In this document: piece by piece, positions 18,668 to 27,302 of the stretch | How the letters are laid out: every line of letters starts with the position of its first letter | Position numbering within the stretch: position 1 is the first letter of the stretch | Origin: CAYVBJ01 sp964449075 | GTDB lineage: Bacteria > Bacteroidota > Rhodothermia > Balneolales > Balneolaceae | Assembly: GCA_964449075.1 (NCBI GenBank) | Contig: CAYVBJ010000008.1 | Span: 1 to 64,000, forward strand | DNA: 64,000 nucleotides | Reading direction: 5' to 3' | Translations under genes and position numbers: made by a program | The notes under the pieces: model-generated | Database searches by the model: none | Seen by the model: the letters and a program-made list of their open reading frames with translations, nothing else | Told to the model about the DNA's origin: nothing

Positions 18668-19826
18668 TCGTTGCAAATATTATATCATTCTGATATTCCT
18701 GGCAGTTACAAAATCCGTGGATGCACAGACTCCGGACAATTTTGAGATCAGCGGTTACAATGAAGCACTCCCGATTTTTATCTCAGCCGATCTTCCTCTT
18801 CCTGCTGAAAAGGAGAATTTCTTTGAATTCAGATTTCAAAATCGTCTGAACACGAAGTGGTTTGCTTCAGAAACAATCTCTTTTACCGGGGAAATGAGAA
18901 CCCGGCTCTTCACAGGAGATTTTGTTCAAAATATTCCTTTTTATGCAGAGACAATCGATACCGATGATGGTTTTTTTGACTTCTCCTGGATGATTGCTGA
19001 AGAAGACAATTGGCTTCTGCACGTAATACCTGATCGTCTTTACGGGGAGTGGAGAACCGACAAATGGAGTATTCGTACCGGGAGGCAAAGAGTGAACTGG
19101 GGTATCAATCTTGTCTCCAATCCGAATGATCTTTTTAATATCTACTCTTTTTACGACTTCTCGTACCCGGAGCGCCCCGGAACAGATGCAATTCGCATTC
19201 AGCACTTCCTGGGTTTTGCTTCCAGGATGGAACTGACCGTGAGTCCCGGCCGAGATGCTGAAGAGACTGTGGCAGCCTTTCTTTACGCCTTCAATACAAG
19301 CGGATACGACATTCAGGTTATCGGCGGATATTTTAAGGAGAGAATAACCTTGGGCGGTGGCTGGGCCGGCAACATCAGGCAGACCGGTTTCAAAGGCGAA
19401 TTGATGTTTTTTCACGATCTGACTCATAGTGAAAGTATCCGCAAGGCAAACATTGTGATTTCCGCATCGGCCGACCACATGCTCCAAAACGGATTGTTCC
19501 TGGTAGCCGAATTATTATACAACCAAAATGGCGGCCGCGACAATTTTTCTGTATTCGGCCAAAATCTGTCTGCAGACAACCCCTCTTTTTCAAGATTTCA
19601 GTTTACAAGTTATGCATCCTATTCATTTACACCACTAATAAGCTCAACACTCTCAGCCATTTATTATCCTGACGAAGATGCCGCTTTTATATCACCACAA
19701 TTCACCTATTCCCTGGTTACAGACCTGGATTTTTCACTTATTTCACAATTCTTTATGGGAAGTGGCGACTCGGCCTTCGCCAATGCAGGAACTGTGTTAT
19801 CAGGATCCCTGAAGTGGAATTTTTGA
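18648..19826 (+). CDS. Outer-membrane beta-barrel protein (DUF1302/porin-like)
   Basis: A 392-residue exported protein; ATGs at 18648, 18651 and 18660 are all possible, and the signal peptide ends near SVDAQ. The rest is made of alternating strands with aromatic ends and closes with ...LSGSLKWNF, ending in Phe as outer-membrane barrels do. WSIRTGRQRVNWGINLVSNP resembles the DUF1302 type of porin-like proteins. Its gene overlaps the ATPase gene by 20 bases. The pairing of LolA-like protein, ABC complex and barrel suggests transport across the envelope; this is inference. Confidence 0.75.
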   Translation: MMNTMSSRCKYYIILIFLAVTKSVDAQTPDNFEISGYNEALPIFISADLPLPAEKENFFEFRFQNRLNTKWFASETISFTGEMRTRLFTGDFVQNIPFYAETIDTDDGFFDFSWMIAEEDNWLLHVIPDRLYGEWRTDKWSIRTGRQRVNWGINLVSNPNDLFNIYSFYDFSYPERPGTDAIRIQHFLGFASRMELTVSPGRDAEETVAAFLYAFNTSGYDIQVIGGYFKERITLGGGWAGNIRQTGFKGELMFFHDLTHSESIRKANIVISASADHMLQNGLFLVAELLYNQNGGRDNFSVFGQNLSADNPSFSRFQFTSYASYSFTPLISSTLSAIYYPDEDAAFISPQFTYSLVTDLDFSLISQFFMGSGDSAFANAGTVLSGSLKWNF

Positions 19827-19850
19827 TCAAAAATTTTCTCTTATCCGGAA

Positions 19851-20231
19851 TCAGCGAAATAAATATCCGGCGGCTTTCAGTCCGGCCCAAACACCACCGA
19901 TTCCAAGAAGAAGATGAAGACCAACATATAGAAAAAAGCGTTCTGCGGAATTCGTCAGCAATTCTGCACCTTCAAGTCCGAAAGTTGAAAATGTCGTAAA
20001 TCCTCCCAGAAACCCTGCCAGCAAAAATATCCGGAGCCCTGTATCCATATAATTCTGGATTGTCATCCATTGGATCAGAAATCCGATAAGAAAACATCCT
20101 GTAATATTAACGACCATTGTTCCCGTAAAAATGGCAGATTTGCCAAAAAGAAGAGGTGTGTAAACAGAAATCAAATACCGCAGAACAGACCCCAAGGCAC
20201 CGCCTGCAGCTACCAATAATATTTCACGCAT
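19851..20231 (-). CDS. crcB: Fluoride channel CrcB/Fluc
   Basis: A 126-residue inner-membrane protein with four helices that exports fluoride as a dual-topology dimer. Family marks are AAGGALGSVLRYLIS at the start, GTMVVNITGCFLIGF with the conserved Asn, and GFLGGFTTFSTFGLE with the Phe-box and Thr/Ser filter. The length is normal for a homodimeric Fluc. I looked upstream (20232-20365) for the fluoride riboswitch and did not find it. It converges with the barrel gene, with 24 bases between the stops. Confidence 0.9.
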   Translation of the reverse strand: MREILLVAAGGALGSVLRYLISVYTPLLFGKSAIFTGTMVVNITGCFLIGFLIQWMTIQNYMDTGLRIFLLAGFLGGFTTFSTFGLEGAELLTNSAERFFLYVGLHLLLGIGGVWAGLKAAGYLFR

Positions 20232-20365
20232 AGATTATTTTCTGTAATTCAATAACATTTTGGTAAAATATCATATAAAAACAAATTGCCATGCAAGAAT
20301 TATCCGGGAACCTTGTTATGTTAAACCAAAAGTGATTATTAATAACCCGTCAAATTATTAAAAAA

Positions 20366-20785
20366 ATGAAAAAATCATTAAACATTTTATCTCTGATACT
20401 TCTGTTAACATTTACTCTGAATTCAGCTACTATTCTTGCCAATGAAATAGAAGATGAAATAACAGAACCAAAAATACTTGCAGTGACAATGCATGGCGAC
20501 TGGTGCGGCAAATGTAAAATTATGGATCCAAAACTCAATTCTATCAAGAAAGAGTTCAAAGACACCGGAATTCTTTTTACGCTACTTGATATGACTGATG
20601 AGTTTACAAAAAGTCAGGCTCAAATGCAGGCTGCTTTGATGGGCTTACAGGACCTGTTTCAACTGCATAAGGGAAAAACGGGTTATACAGTCATTATTGA
20701 TGCTGAAACCGGGAAAGAACTGGACAGGATAACTCACGATCTCAGTGAAGAAGAGATGAGAAATAAACTGAAGGCCTTTATTTAA
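20366..20785 (+). CDS. Periplasmic thioredoxin-like protein
   Basis: A 139-residue protein with a signal peptide (MKKSLNILSLILLLTFTL... ILAN) and a thioredoxin fold carrying the redox motif WCGKC (Cys47 and Cys50). KC in place of the usual GPC is seen in thioredoxin-like oxidoreductases. The end GKTGYTVIIDAETGKELDRI gives the strand-turn-strand after the missing or changed cis-Pro region; the usual cis-Pro is not evident, which makes the fold assignment less firm. It may reduce or exchange periplasmic thiols. It stands alone. A palindrome AATAACCGGTTATT follows at 20791-20804. Confidence 0.75.
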   Translation: MKKSLNILSLILLLTFTLNSATILANEIEDEITEPKILAVTMHGDWCGKCKIMDPKLNSIKKEFKDTGILFTLLDMTDEFTKSQAQMQAALMGLQDLFQLHKGKTGYTVIIDAETGKELDRITHDLSEEEMRNKLKAFI

Positions 20786-21010
20786 ACAGGAATAACCGGT
20801 TATTTAAAGAATCAACTCTGTGTTTTCTAGTCTTCTTTGGTAGAAAAATTGACATGTCATGTAACTAAAGTGTTACCTCTAACCGGATTTGCATTCATAC
20901 GGTTCTCAGCTCTAATTTTAAAATGTATTTTCATTCTACATTTTTCCTTTCAATTACGGATATTGTGAAGAGATAACCATAAGTAATACAAAAACTAAAC
21001 GAACCTGACT

Positions 21011-22216
21011 ATGGCGAATGTAAAAAAAGTAAAAGGCGTAATTGGAATTTTAACAGGCGGCGGTGATGTGCCGGGCCTGAATCCCGCTATCCGTGCAGTA
21101 ACCATCCGTGCGCGAATTGAAGGCTACAAAGTAATTGGAATCCGCCGTGGCTGGGCCGGTGCTATTGATATAATCAGGGATAAAAAAGCAGATAACAGCA
21201 ATAATTTTATAGAACTGACTGAAGATATCGTAAACCGGGCCGGACGAACGGGCGGAACGTTTATTCATACATCACGTACGAAACCAAGTAAAGTAAAGAA
21301 AGCAAATGTACCGGAACACCTGAAAGATGAATACAATGATGAGATAAATGATCTCACTCCGGAAGTCCTGAAAAACCTGGAGTTTCTGAACATCGATTAC
21401 CTGGTGCCGATTGGAGGTGATGATACGCTGAGTTACGGTGTTCATTTGCATACACAGGGAGTAAAAGTTGTAGCTATTCCCAAAACCATGGATAATGATG
21501 TTCCCGGTTCCGATTACTGCATTGGTTTCAGTACGTGCGTTACCCGGACAATCTCTCTTGCAAATAATCTGCGAACATCAGCGGGTTCTCACGAACGCTT
21601 TCTTGTTATGGAGGTCTTTGGAAGGTATGCCGGCTTTACGGCCATGCTCCCTACCATGGCGGGGGCTGCAAACCGCTGTGTAATTCCGGAATATAAATTT
21701 GATATGGAAAACCTGACAGATTTGTTGGTATACGATCGCAAACAAAATCCGAGCAACTATTCGATGGTACTTGTGTCGGAAGGGGCTATGTTTGAAGGTG
21801 GCGAAATGGTATTTAAGGATTCAACAACTGACGCCTATGGTCATAAAAAACTTGGGGGAATTGGCGATCTTGTATCGGAGGAGTTGAAAAACCGTTCAGC
21901 CAAATATAATAATGGGAAAAAAATTAATGTTATCAATCAGAAACTCGGCTACATGGTGCGCGGTGGCGATCCCGATGCGATTGATTCTATTGTACCAATG
22001 GCCTATGGAAACCTGGCGCTGGATCTGATCCTGGATAATATTCACGGCAGATTGGTAGTATTAAAAAACGGCCGGTATGATAATATTCCTATTGGTATCG
22101 TAACCAGTCAAAAGAAACTGGTGAATGTGAAGAAACACTATCACACTGAGCGGTTGCGGCCATTTTATAAACGATTCGAAATGCAACCCCTATTTTTGAT
22201 GACGAGTGAGGGGTAG
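21011..22216 (+). CDS. 6-phosphofructokinase, probably pyrophosphate-dependent
   Basis: A 401-residue cytoplasmic glycolytic enzyme. It shows ILTGGGDVPGLNPAIRA at the phosphate-donor loop, GGDDTLSYG at 135-143, PKTMDNDVPGSDYCIGFSTC at 157-176 and MEVFGRYAGFTA. In ATP-dependent PfkA the second Asp of GGDD is Gly and the Lys of PKT is Gly; here Asp138 and Lys158 are both present, the pair known to favour pyrophosphate over ATP. So I predict a PPi-dependent enzyme, working in both directions. The nearby PPDK gene (37011) makes PPi-linked glycolysis plausible. No operon partners. Confidence 0.85.
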   Translation: MANVKKVKGVIGILTGGGDVPGLNPAIRAVTIRARIEGYKVIGIRRGWAGAIDIIRDKKADNSNNFIELTEDIVNRAGRTGGTFIHTSRTKPSKVKKANVPEHLKDEYNDEINDLTPEVLKNLEFLNIDYLVPIGGDDTLSYGVHLHTQGVKVVAIPKTMDNDVPGSDYCIGFSTCVTRTISLANNLRTSAGSHERFLVMEVFGRYAGFTAMLPTMAGAANRCVIPEYKFDMENLTDLLVYDRKQNPSNYSMVLVSEGAMFEGGEMVFKDSTTDAYGHKKLGGIGDLVSEELKNRSAKYNNGKKINVINQKLGYMVRGGDPDAIDSIVPMAYGNLALDLILDNIHGRLVVLKNGRYDNIPIGIVTSQKKLVNVKKHYHTERLRPFYKRFEMQPLFLMTSEG

Positions 22217-22219
22217 GGT

Positions 22220-22247
22220 AAAAATTCTTCTCACTTTAGAATTTTTT
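22220..22247 (+). terminator. Possible weak terminator after the phosphofructokinase gene
   Basis: AAAAATTCT (22220-22228) pairs with AGAATTTTT (22238-22246) across a 9-base loop, ending in a run of T. The stem is AT-rich, so it is a weak candidate. Confidence 0.35.
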
Positions 22248-22377
22248 ACAGATCTCAGGATTTTTCTGAGCTACCGTTATAGTACGTTTCCCGATTCTGA
22301 CTTGATCTCTTTCCACCTTCGAAAAGAATAGTTAGCTTTTAGAAGCAGTGGATTGCCATGATCAATGAGAGCACGAG

Positions 22378-23430
22378 ATGAAACAGAATAAAAGCGACCT
22401 GAAGCATTTTAAAAATTGGCGACCCTTTATCAAATATATTTTGATTGTAGTGGCACTGATTGTGCTTGCGTCACTTTTATTTGGAATATGGAGGTTTTTT
22501 ATGCCCGGACCCGAAAAAAACGAATCGAACTCTGACTTATCCGGCATTAACAAAATATCGGTTGAACGGCTTGAAGAAGATGTGCAATTTCTTTCCGACA
22601 CTGTCGGCCAGCGCAATATACATGCTCCGGGTTCTCTCGAGAAATCAGCATCCTGGATTGAAGAGAGGATGAATAAAGTTGGATATAAACCTGATCGCCA
22701 CACTTACCAGATCAGCGGTTTGAGGTATGGCGGCAGGTCATCCGATAATATTATCGCTGAATCCACCGGCTCAGAAAATCCGGATGAAATTGTGATTGTG
22801 GGTGCACATTATGACACAGTCTATAATTCTCCCGGAGCCAATGATAATGGCTCAGCGGTGGCCGTGCTTCTTTCACTGGCGGAATGGTTTTCAGATAAAC
22901 CACTATCCCGCACTATTCGTTTTGTTGCATTTGTGAATGAAGAACCGCCTTTTTTTCACAGCAGTAATATGGGCAGTTATGCCTATGCGAAAAAATGCAG
23001 AGATCTTGATGAAAACATTTTGGCCATGATGGCTTTTGACGGCCTTGGATATTTTAGTGATGAACCCAAAAGTCAGAGTTATCCGCTGCCTGGACTTGGA
23101 TTTATTTATCCCAAAACGGCCAACTTTATCGCTTTTGTTACCCGTCTGCGCGATTCAGGATTATTGCGCACTGCGCTAAAATCTTTCAGAGATCACGCTT
23201 CTCTTCCCGCTGAAGGTGCGGCTCTGCCCGGTTTTGTTCCCGGAGTTTACTGGTCGGATCACTGGTCATTCTGGAAGCACGATTTTCCTGCTTTTCTTGT
23301 CACAGACACACTGCTGTTTCGCGACCCTGCCTATCATACTCCCCGGGATACACCGGACCGGCTGGATTACAACCGTATGGCTCTTTTGGCTGGAGGATTG
23401 ATATCGGTTATTGAAAGACTTGCTTCATAG
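22378..23430 (+). CDS. M28-family zinc aminopeptidase, membrane-anchored
   Basis: A 350-residue peptidase. One N-terminal membrane helix (YILIVVALIVLASLLFGIW, about residues 21-39) anchors it with the catalytic part outside. The M28 zinc-site series is visible: GAHYDTV with His144 and Asp146, GANDNGS with Asp156, NEEPPF with Glu188-Glu189 as catalytic base and ligand, MAFDGLG with Asp, and AYHTPRDT with the last His. It should cut N-terminal residues from peptides. It stands alone, and its 3' end overlaps a small antisense ORF. Confidence 0.85.
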   Translation: MKQNKSDLKHFKNWRPFIKYILIVVALIVLASLLFGIWRFFMPGPEKNESNSDLSGINKISVERLEEDVQFLSDTVGQRNIHAPGSLEKSASWIEERMNKVGYKPDRHTYQISGLRYGGRSSDNIIAESTGSENPDEIVIVGAHYDTVYNSPGANDNGSAVAVLLSLAEWFSDKPLSRTIRFVAFVNEEPPFFHSSNMGSYAYAKKCRDLDENILAMMAFDGLGYFSDEPKSQSYPLPGLGFIYPKTANFIAFVTRLRDSGLLRTALKSFRDHASLPAEGAALPGFVPGVYWSDHWSFWKHDFPAFLVTDTLLFRDPAYHTPRDTPDRLDYNRMALLAGGLISVIERLAS

Positions 23431-23542
23431 AAATAGATAATACTTCAACCTCTTCCTGTGATCGGCCAAATTTACTGATGTCCATATCCACAATTTCGTC
23501 TGTTTGATACTCATCTTCATATTTTTTGTATTGGCCAGGCAT
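23408..23542 (-). CDS. Possible small protein (44 residues), unknown
   Basis: An ATG at 23542 opens a 44-residue frame, MPGQYKKYEDEYQTDEIV to ...SMKQVFQ, with AAGGA about 13 bases before it. The composition is that of a real cytoplasmic protein (acidic, Lys-rich), but it overlaps the convergent M28 gene by 23 bases and no family is recognised. It may be a genuine small gene or chance. Confidence 0.25.
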   Translation of the reverse strand: MPGQYKKYEDEYQTDEIVDMDISKFGRSQEEVEVLSISMKQVFQ

Positions 23543-23663
23543 TTTTATAAATAATTCCTTGGGTTGTATTTAGAAAATATACCCATTGCCTGTCTGGTGA
23601 AATCGAAAAATCGATAGGTTGATATTCCATATCATTAAATCAATAAAAGCTTATATCTTCACC

Positions 23664-24572
23664 TTAATGATCAACAAGTAGAATAGTTGGAAGATATGTG
23701 TCAGTACTTCTCAGAAACAAGTATACTCCATTTTCATCCTGCTCCATTTTATGTACATATTGCAGCATAGACACCCTTCCGAAAGTATTATTACGATTTT
23801 GCTCAACAAACCGATCAAACTCATCTTTAAATTCAGGTAACTCAAATTTCTTTTCCCAAATAAGATCTCCATCTAAACTGTTTATTTTTTGTAATACGCC
23901 TTCGGTTTGCAAAAAAAGATAGAAATATGATTGATCACCAGAAATGGCTACTCCATTTCTGAAAAAATCAGGAACCTTTCCCGATGATAAATCTCGTTGC
24001 CACTCATTGAGGTCGGCAACTTCTGGAGTTTCGGTTACAGGTTCTCTGAATACGAGTTCAAAATTATTTTTTCTGTCTATAAATCTTGCAAGACCACTAT
24101 CTTGTCCATTATTCGGTGTGATAAATTTATTAGGTGAAATTATAGCATTATCGAAGGCAAATATTGAGGCTGACAGATCATGATTTAATAATAAATTACC
24201 TTTCAATTTGAAAGTGTTTAGTCTTAAAAGTTCAGAATCGGAGACAATAATTTGACCGGCATCATATACTAAAGATTAAACTGATTCAAATTCACCAGAT
24301 CCTCTACCCTCTCTGCCTATTATATTAATACTTCCGCCATTGTCGGTAAAAATCTTGATTTGATTTTTTGCATTATCATATAGGATAAAGCCATCATCAA
24401 AAGTTGCAATTCGTAAAGGATTTGATATCATTTCATCAGTTTCAACGCGAAGCACGATTTCTGCCGATTGGGTATACTCATTATAACCGTTTACTTGATT
24501 CCTGACTTTATTTTCCGAATTGCAGCCAAAGACTGATGCAAATAAAAAGTTGATTAGAATGAATTTCTCCAT
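23664..24572 (-). pseudogene. Broken 6-bladed beta-propeller lipoprotein
   Basis: Reading from ATG 24572, the frame gives a lipoprotein signal (lipobox VFGC) and propeller-like strands up to GREGRGSGEFESV, then hits TAA at 24276-24278. The same frame goes on without a shift: SLVYDAGQIIVSDSELLRL and propeller sequence up to the stop at 23664. GREGxGPGEF is a hallmark of the 6-bladed propeller proteins of Bacteroidota (DUF4934/BF-type). A nonsense change has probably disabled a protein of about 300 residues. An ATG at 24206 might still make the C-terminal part. If the stop is a sequencing error, the gene is intact. Confidence 0.65.
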
Positions 24573-24682
24573 AGTCAAAGAATTTTATTTGGGAAAGCGA
24601 TCAGGAAACCGTTGGAACGCTACACTCATTGCTCTGAAGGGCCGGGCCTTATTGGAAGCTATTTTTTTTTATAAAAAATCTT

Positions 24683-25609
24683 TTATTGAATAGGACGCCA
24701 CGCCGCTTTCATTGAGCGATTACCGTGTAGTTTTCTTTTCCCGGAACCATCGGATTTCATAATCCAAATTTCGGATTCACCCCGAAAGCTTCTTGTATAA
24801 ACAATTTGAGAACCATCCGGAGACAATCTGGCTTGATAGTCACTGTTTGAATTATCGGTTAATTTTTTCGGGTTTGAGCCATCTTGGTCAATGACCCAGA
24901 TTTCGTTATCCCCATCTTGCCTACTCTCAATAAGAATTGAAGAACCATCTGGTGACCACCTTGGGCCGGTAAAAAAATCCGTTATTTGTGCGGTTAAAAG
25001 TCTTTGGTTCGTCCCATCAGAATCCATTAGCCAAATACCCTCCTTATCAGGACTACAATGTGTAAAAACAATTTTAGATTCATCTGGCGACCACCGTGGC
25101 TTTATATGGCAGCCTGTATTGTTTGTTAAATTTATCTTATTCGATCCATCAGAATTCATAACTATTATGTTTGCAAAATCAGGGCCATTGCTCCAAAACA
25201 GAATTCTTTCCCCTGATGAAGACCACTGCACGGCAATATCTATACCTGGATTATTCGTAATTTTTTCTGGAACAGATCCATCTGATTGCATCTTCCAAAT
25301 GTCGCTTGGTCCATTGCTATTGCTCAGAAACAGCAGCTCCCGACCATTGGGCGACCATACAGGGTCACTATCTTGTCTTTCGCTGTTTGTTATATTAGTC
25401 GGCTTTTCACCATTAATACTCATTACCCAAATATCGGACTTTCCAAAAATGTCGCCAGTTCCAAATCTAACGCTCGAAAAGGCTATGTCATCAGTTGGGG
25501 AGTCAGCAGGATTAGTGCTTGAGTCTTTGCAACCACTAAAAATACCAGATATCGTAATGATAAGCACGATTTCCCAAAATAAATGAAATATGTGATCATC
25601 TTTTCCCAT
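24683..25609 (-). CDS. TolB-like beta-propeller lipoprotein (PD40 repeats)
   Basis: A 308-residue lipoprotein (signal ending IFSGC) made of repeated WD40-like/PD40 motifs: each blade carries a version of WSPDGSKIVF...DIWVMDSDGSNPKKLT, with about six copies from residue 45 to the end (SPDGSQIVYT, WSPNGRELLF, WSSSGERILF, WSPDESKIVF, WSPDGSSILI). This is the propeller of TolB and related secreted proteins. It lacks the TolB N-terminal domain and is not next to tol genes, so it is a stand-alone periplasmic propeller of unknown binding partner. It precedes, on the same strand, the broken propeller gene at 23664. Confidence 0.8.
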   Translation of the reverse strand: MGKDDHIFHLFWEIVLIITISGIFSGCKDSSTNPADSPTDDIAFSSVRFGTGDIFGKSDIWVMSINGEKPTNITNSERQDSDPVWSPNGRELLFLSNSNGPSDIWKMQSDGSVPEKITNNPGIDIAVQWSSSGERILFWSNGPDFANIIVMNSDGSNKINLTNNTGCHIKPRWSPDESKIVFTHCSPDKEGIWLMDSDGTNQRLLTAQITDFFTGPRWSPDGSSILIESRQDGDNEIWVIDQDGSNPKKLTDNSNSDYQARLSPDGSQIVYTRSFRGESEIWIMKSDGSGKRKLHGNRSMKAAWRPIQ

Positions 25610-25639
25610 GTATACAATCTACTTTAGCTAGTTGTTTTT

Positions 25640-26002
25640 TCAAAGAACTTCAAGCAATTCCAGAAGAATGTAAACATTTTTGTACACCATTCTTCTCTTT
25701 CTTTCAATCAAGGAATTCCTGAAATCCTCCCCAAAATGAAACAACTTGAGGGGTTTTTAGGGATTTTGTTTTTTGAGATCTTTATACCTCTTTTTCACCA
25801 AGTGTGGATTAAATTCCAACCCATCACTTATCGTATGATCAATATCTGAAATAAAAGTATTGACAACTCTTTGTTTGTCAGGGTAATTTTTTATCCCACT
25901 CTTCAGTATAATAGATCGGTGAGTAAATGGAACAAATTGGGGAGTTATGTGGGGAGTAAATAATATTGTAAAGACGTAAGTTATTGTTTTTTTATAACCC
26001 AC
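25640..26002 (-). pseudogene. Decayed gene resembling a tyrosine recombinase (integrase)
   Basis: The minus-strand frame from GTG 26002 contains IILKSGIKNYPDKQRVVNTF and ISDGLEFNPHLVKKRYKDL, which resemble the GIKVxPxxWDxKKQRVxxT and linker region of integrase N-terminal arm-binding domains of Bacteroidota. EEWDKK sits in a neighbouring frame at the right place, and FQEFLD-stop-KKEKNGVQK lies in a third frame near 25690, like a core-binding domain. Several frameshifts and stops separate the pieces, and the catalytic domain is missing. Its place at the 3' end of a tRNA gene, facing away, is where such genes normally sit. The family call rests on this pattern only. Confidence 0.35.
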
Positions 26003-26017
26003 ATTTTAAAATGCCGG

Positions 26018-26491
26018 GACGATCCCGACAACTGAGTCGGGAAACCTGCGGAGCACTGAGTTGCAATATCAACGTTCAGATTCTTGTAAAGCCATTAACG
26101 GATTAGGGCTAAATTAAAATACCCTAAAAAAAATTTACACTGACAATAAACGTTATTTGAAAGCTTAAATATGTCGGGACGACAGGATTTGAACCGCGGA
26201 GCACTGCTTCGCAATATCAACGTTCAGATTCTTGTAAAGCCATTAACGGGTTAAGGCTAAATTAAAATACCCTAAAAAAAAATTTACACTGACAATAAAC
26301 GTTATTTGAAAGCTTAAATATGTCGGGACGACAGGATTTGAACCGCGGAGCACTGCTTCGCAATATCAACGTTCAGATTCTTGTAAAGCCATTTACGGAT
26401 TAGTGCATAATGAAACACCCTAAAAAAACTTTCACACAGACAATAAACGTTATATGAAGTTAAATACGTCGGGACGACAGGATTTGAACCT
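26018..26491. repeat. Three tandem ~148-bp units ending in tRNA-Pro 3' end sequence
   Basis: Units start with GCGGAGCACTG at 26048, 26196 and 26345 and end at the tRNA gene; they are 148, 149 and 147 bases. Each carries GTTCAGATTCTTGTAAAGCC, then a run of A, ACAATAAACGTTAT and the 22-base 3' end of the tRNA (T-arm half and acceptor), identical at 26174-26195, 26323-26344 and 26469-26490. The array begins with a changed tRNA-end (26013-26047) with an inverted repeat CCCGAC/GTCGGG in the T-arm. The first two units are nearly identical and the one next to the tRNA has diverged most. Confidence 0.85.
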
Positions 26492-26542
26492 GCGACCCCT
26501 CGACCCCCAGCCGAGTGCTCTACCGGACTGAGCCACGTCCCG
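26469..26542 (-). tRNA. tRNA-Pro (anticodon GGG)
   Basis: The minus strand folds into a complete cloverleaf: acceptor CGGGACG (26542 down) pairs with CGTCCCG (26470-26476), the D-arm is GCTC/GAGC, the anticodon stem CTCGG/TCGAG (last pair G-U) encloses the loop CTGGGGG with anticodon GGG, and the T-arm GCAGG-TTCAAAT-CCTGT follows. Discriminator A is at 26469. CCA is not encoded. It is the intact member of a cluster that has repeated copies of its 3' end on one side. Confidence 0.95.
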
Positions 26543-26618
26543 ATTTTAGTAGAATTGAAATTAGGAGTTAATAAAGGAAATTACAATACGAATATTTCCT
26601 TTGTTTTATTTTATCCGG

Positions 26619-27066
26619 CAGTACTGTCCAAAACGTTTTGAAAAACTGTCGGATACAAAATGGAGTAGGTGACGGAGAGCTTGCCTGATGATCTATTTCA
26701 TAGACGATGAGCAGACTGTTAACCAAAAAGACTTCATCCTGTATACGTGCAAATCATACAACTCCAGTTCCTTCCTGTAGGAAGGTTTGGTGGGTAACAA
26801 TGTGTGGTACCGTCTTGATCGCTGCGTTCCAGCGGAACGCCTGGTGAGAGGATGTGGATGGGCAACCTTTGCGTAAGGCTTCTGCCAGGCGTACCCTACG
26901 GGACGCTATTGGTTTTTCAATCTCTGGTTTATTACCTACCAAATGCTCCCATAGGAGCATAGACGAACATCCGGGGGATCTATTTTCGAAATTCAACAAT
27001 ATATGCTTCCGGATGCATTGAAACATAGGCATTTATTAAAATTCTTAACCGTTTTGGACAGTACTG
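26619..27066. mobile_element. 448-bp non-autonomous element with 17-bp perfect terminal inverted repeats
   Basis: CAGTACTGTCCAAAACG at 26619-26635 is matched by its exact reverse complement at 27050-27066. Inside are four hairpins: CCTTCC-TGTA-GGAAGG (about 26771), GCGTTCC-AGC-GGAACGC (about 26825), GCGTACC-CTAC-GGGACGC with one mismatch (about 26888), and TGCTCC-CATA-GGAGCA (about 26943). The outer two are each followed, in opposite orientations, by TTTGGTGGGTAACAA or TTTGGTAGGTAATAA, a tail typical of repeats mobilised as hairpins. No transposase or long ORF is carried. No clear target-site duplication is seen. I class it as MITE- or REP-like. Confidence 0.65.
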
Positions 27067-27131
27067 AGAAATACCCTAAAATAGAAAAATCTTCACACAG
27101 CCGATAAATACTGTATGAAGGCTTAAATACG

Positions 27132-27221
27132 TCAGGACGATCCCGATGACTTAGTCGGGAAACCTGCGACCCTCGCGGCAAACTCTTGTCGGGTTGCTCT
27201 GGCAGACTGAGTCACATTCCA
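27132..27221 (-). pseudogene. tRNA-like relic 1
   Basis: Read on the minus strand it aligns with the tRNA-Pro gene over the D-arm (GTGACTCAGTCTGCCAGAGC), variable region (GGGTCGCAGG) and the acceptor end, but the T-arm is replaced by an inverted repeat (CCCGACTAAGTCATCGGG) and the acceptor stem no longer pairs. The same T-arm change is seen at 26018-26047. Confidence 0.55.
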
Positions 27222-27302
27222 GCTTTGGTAAGATTGGATTTTGATATAAACCGAGCGAAATTCGATGCAAATATTTTCACATCTTGATTTTATAATACCC
27301 TT

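Noticed and set aside
18867..19487. 206-residue ORF on the minus strand
   Set aside because: It is an antisense shadow of the outer-membrane barrel gene, with no family features.
19851..20365. Fluoride riboswitch before crcB
   Set aside because: I looked in the upstream gap and did not find the conserved pseudoknot sequence.
26018..26491. CRISPR array
   Set aside because: Units are about 148 bases with near-identical interiors, no short repeats with unique spacers, and the repeat is a tRNA end.
26754..27032. 92-residue ORF inside the 448-bp element
   Set aside because: Its residues come from hairpin and tail sequences of the element, with no start signal or family; the DNA structure explains the open frame.
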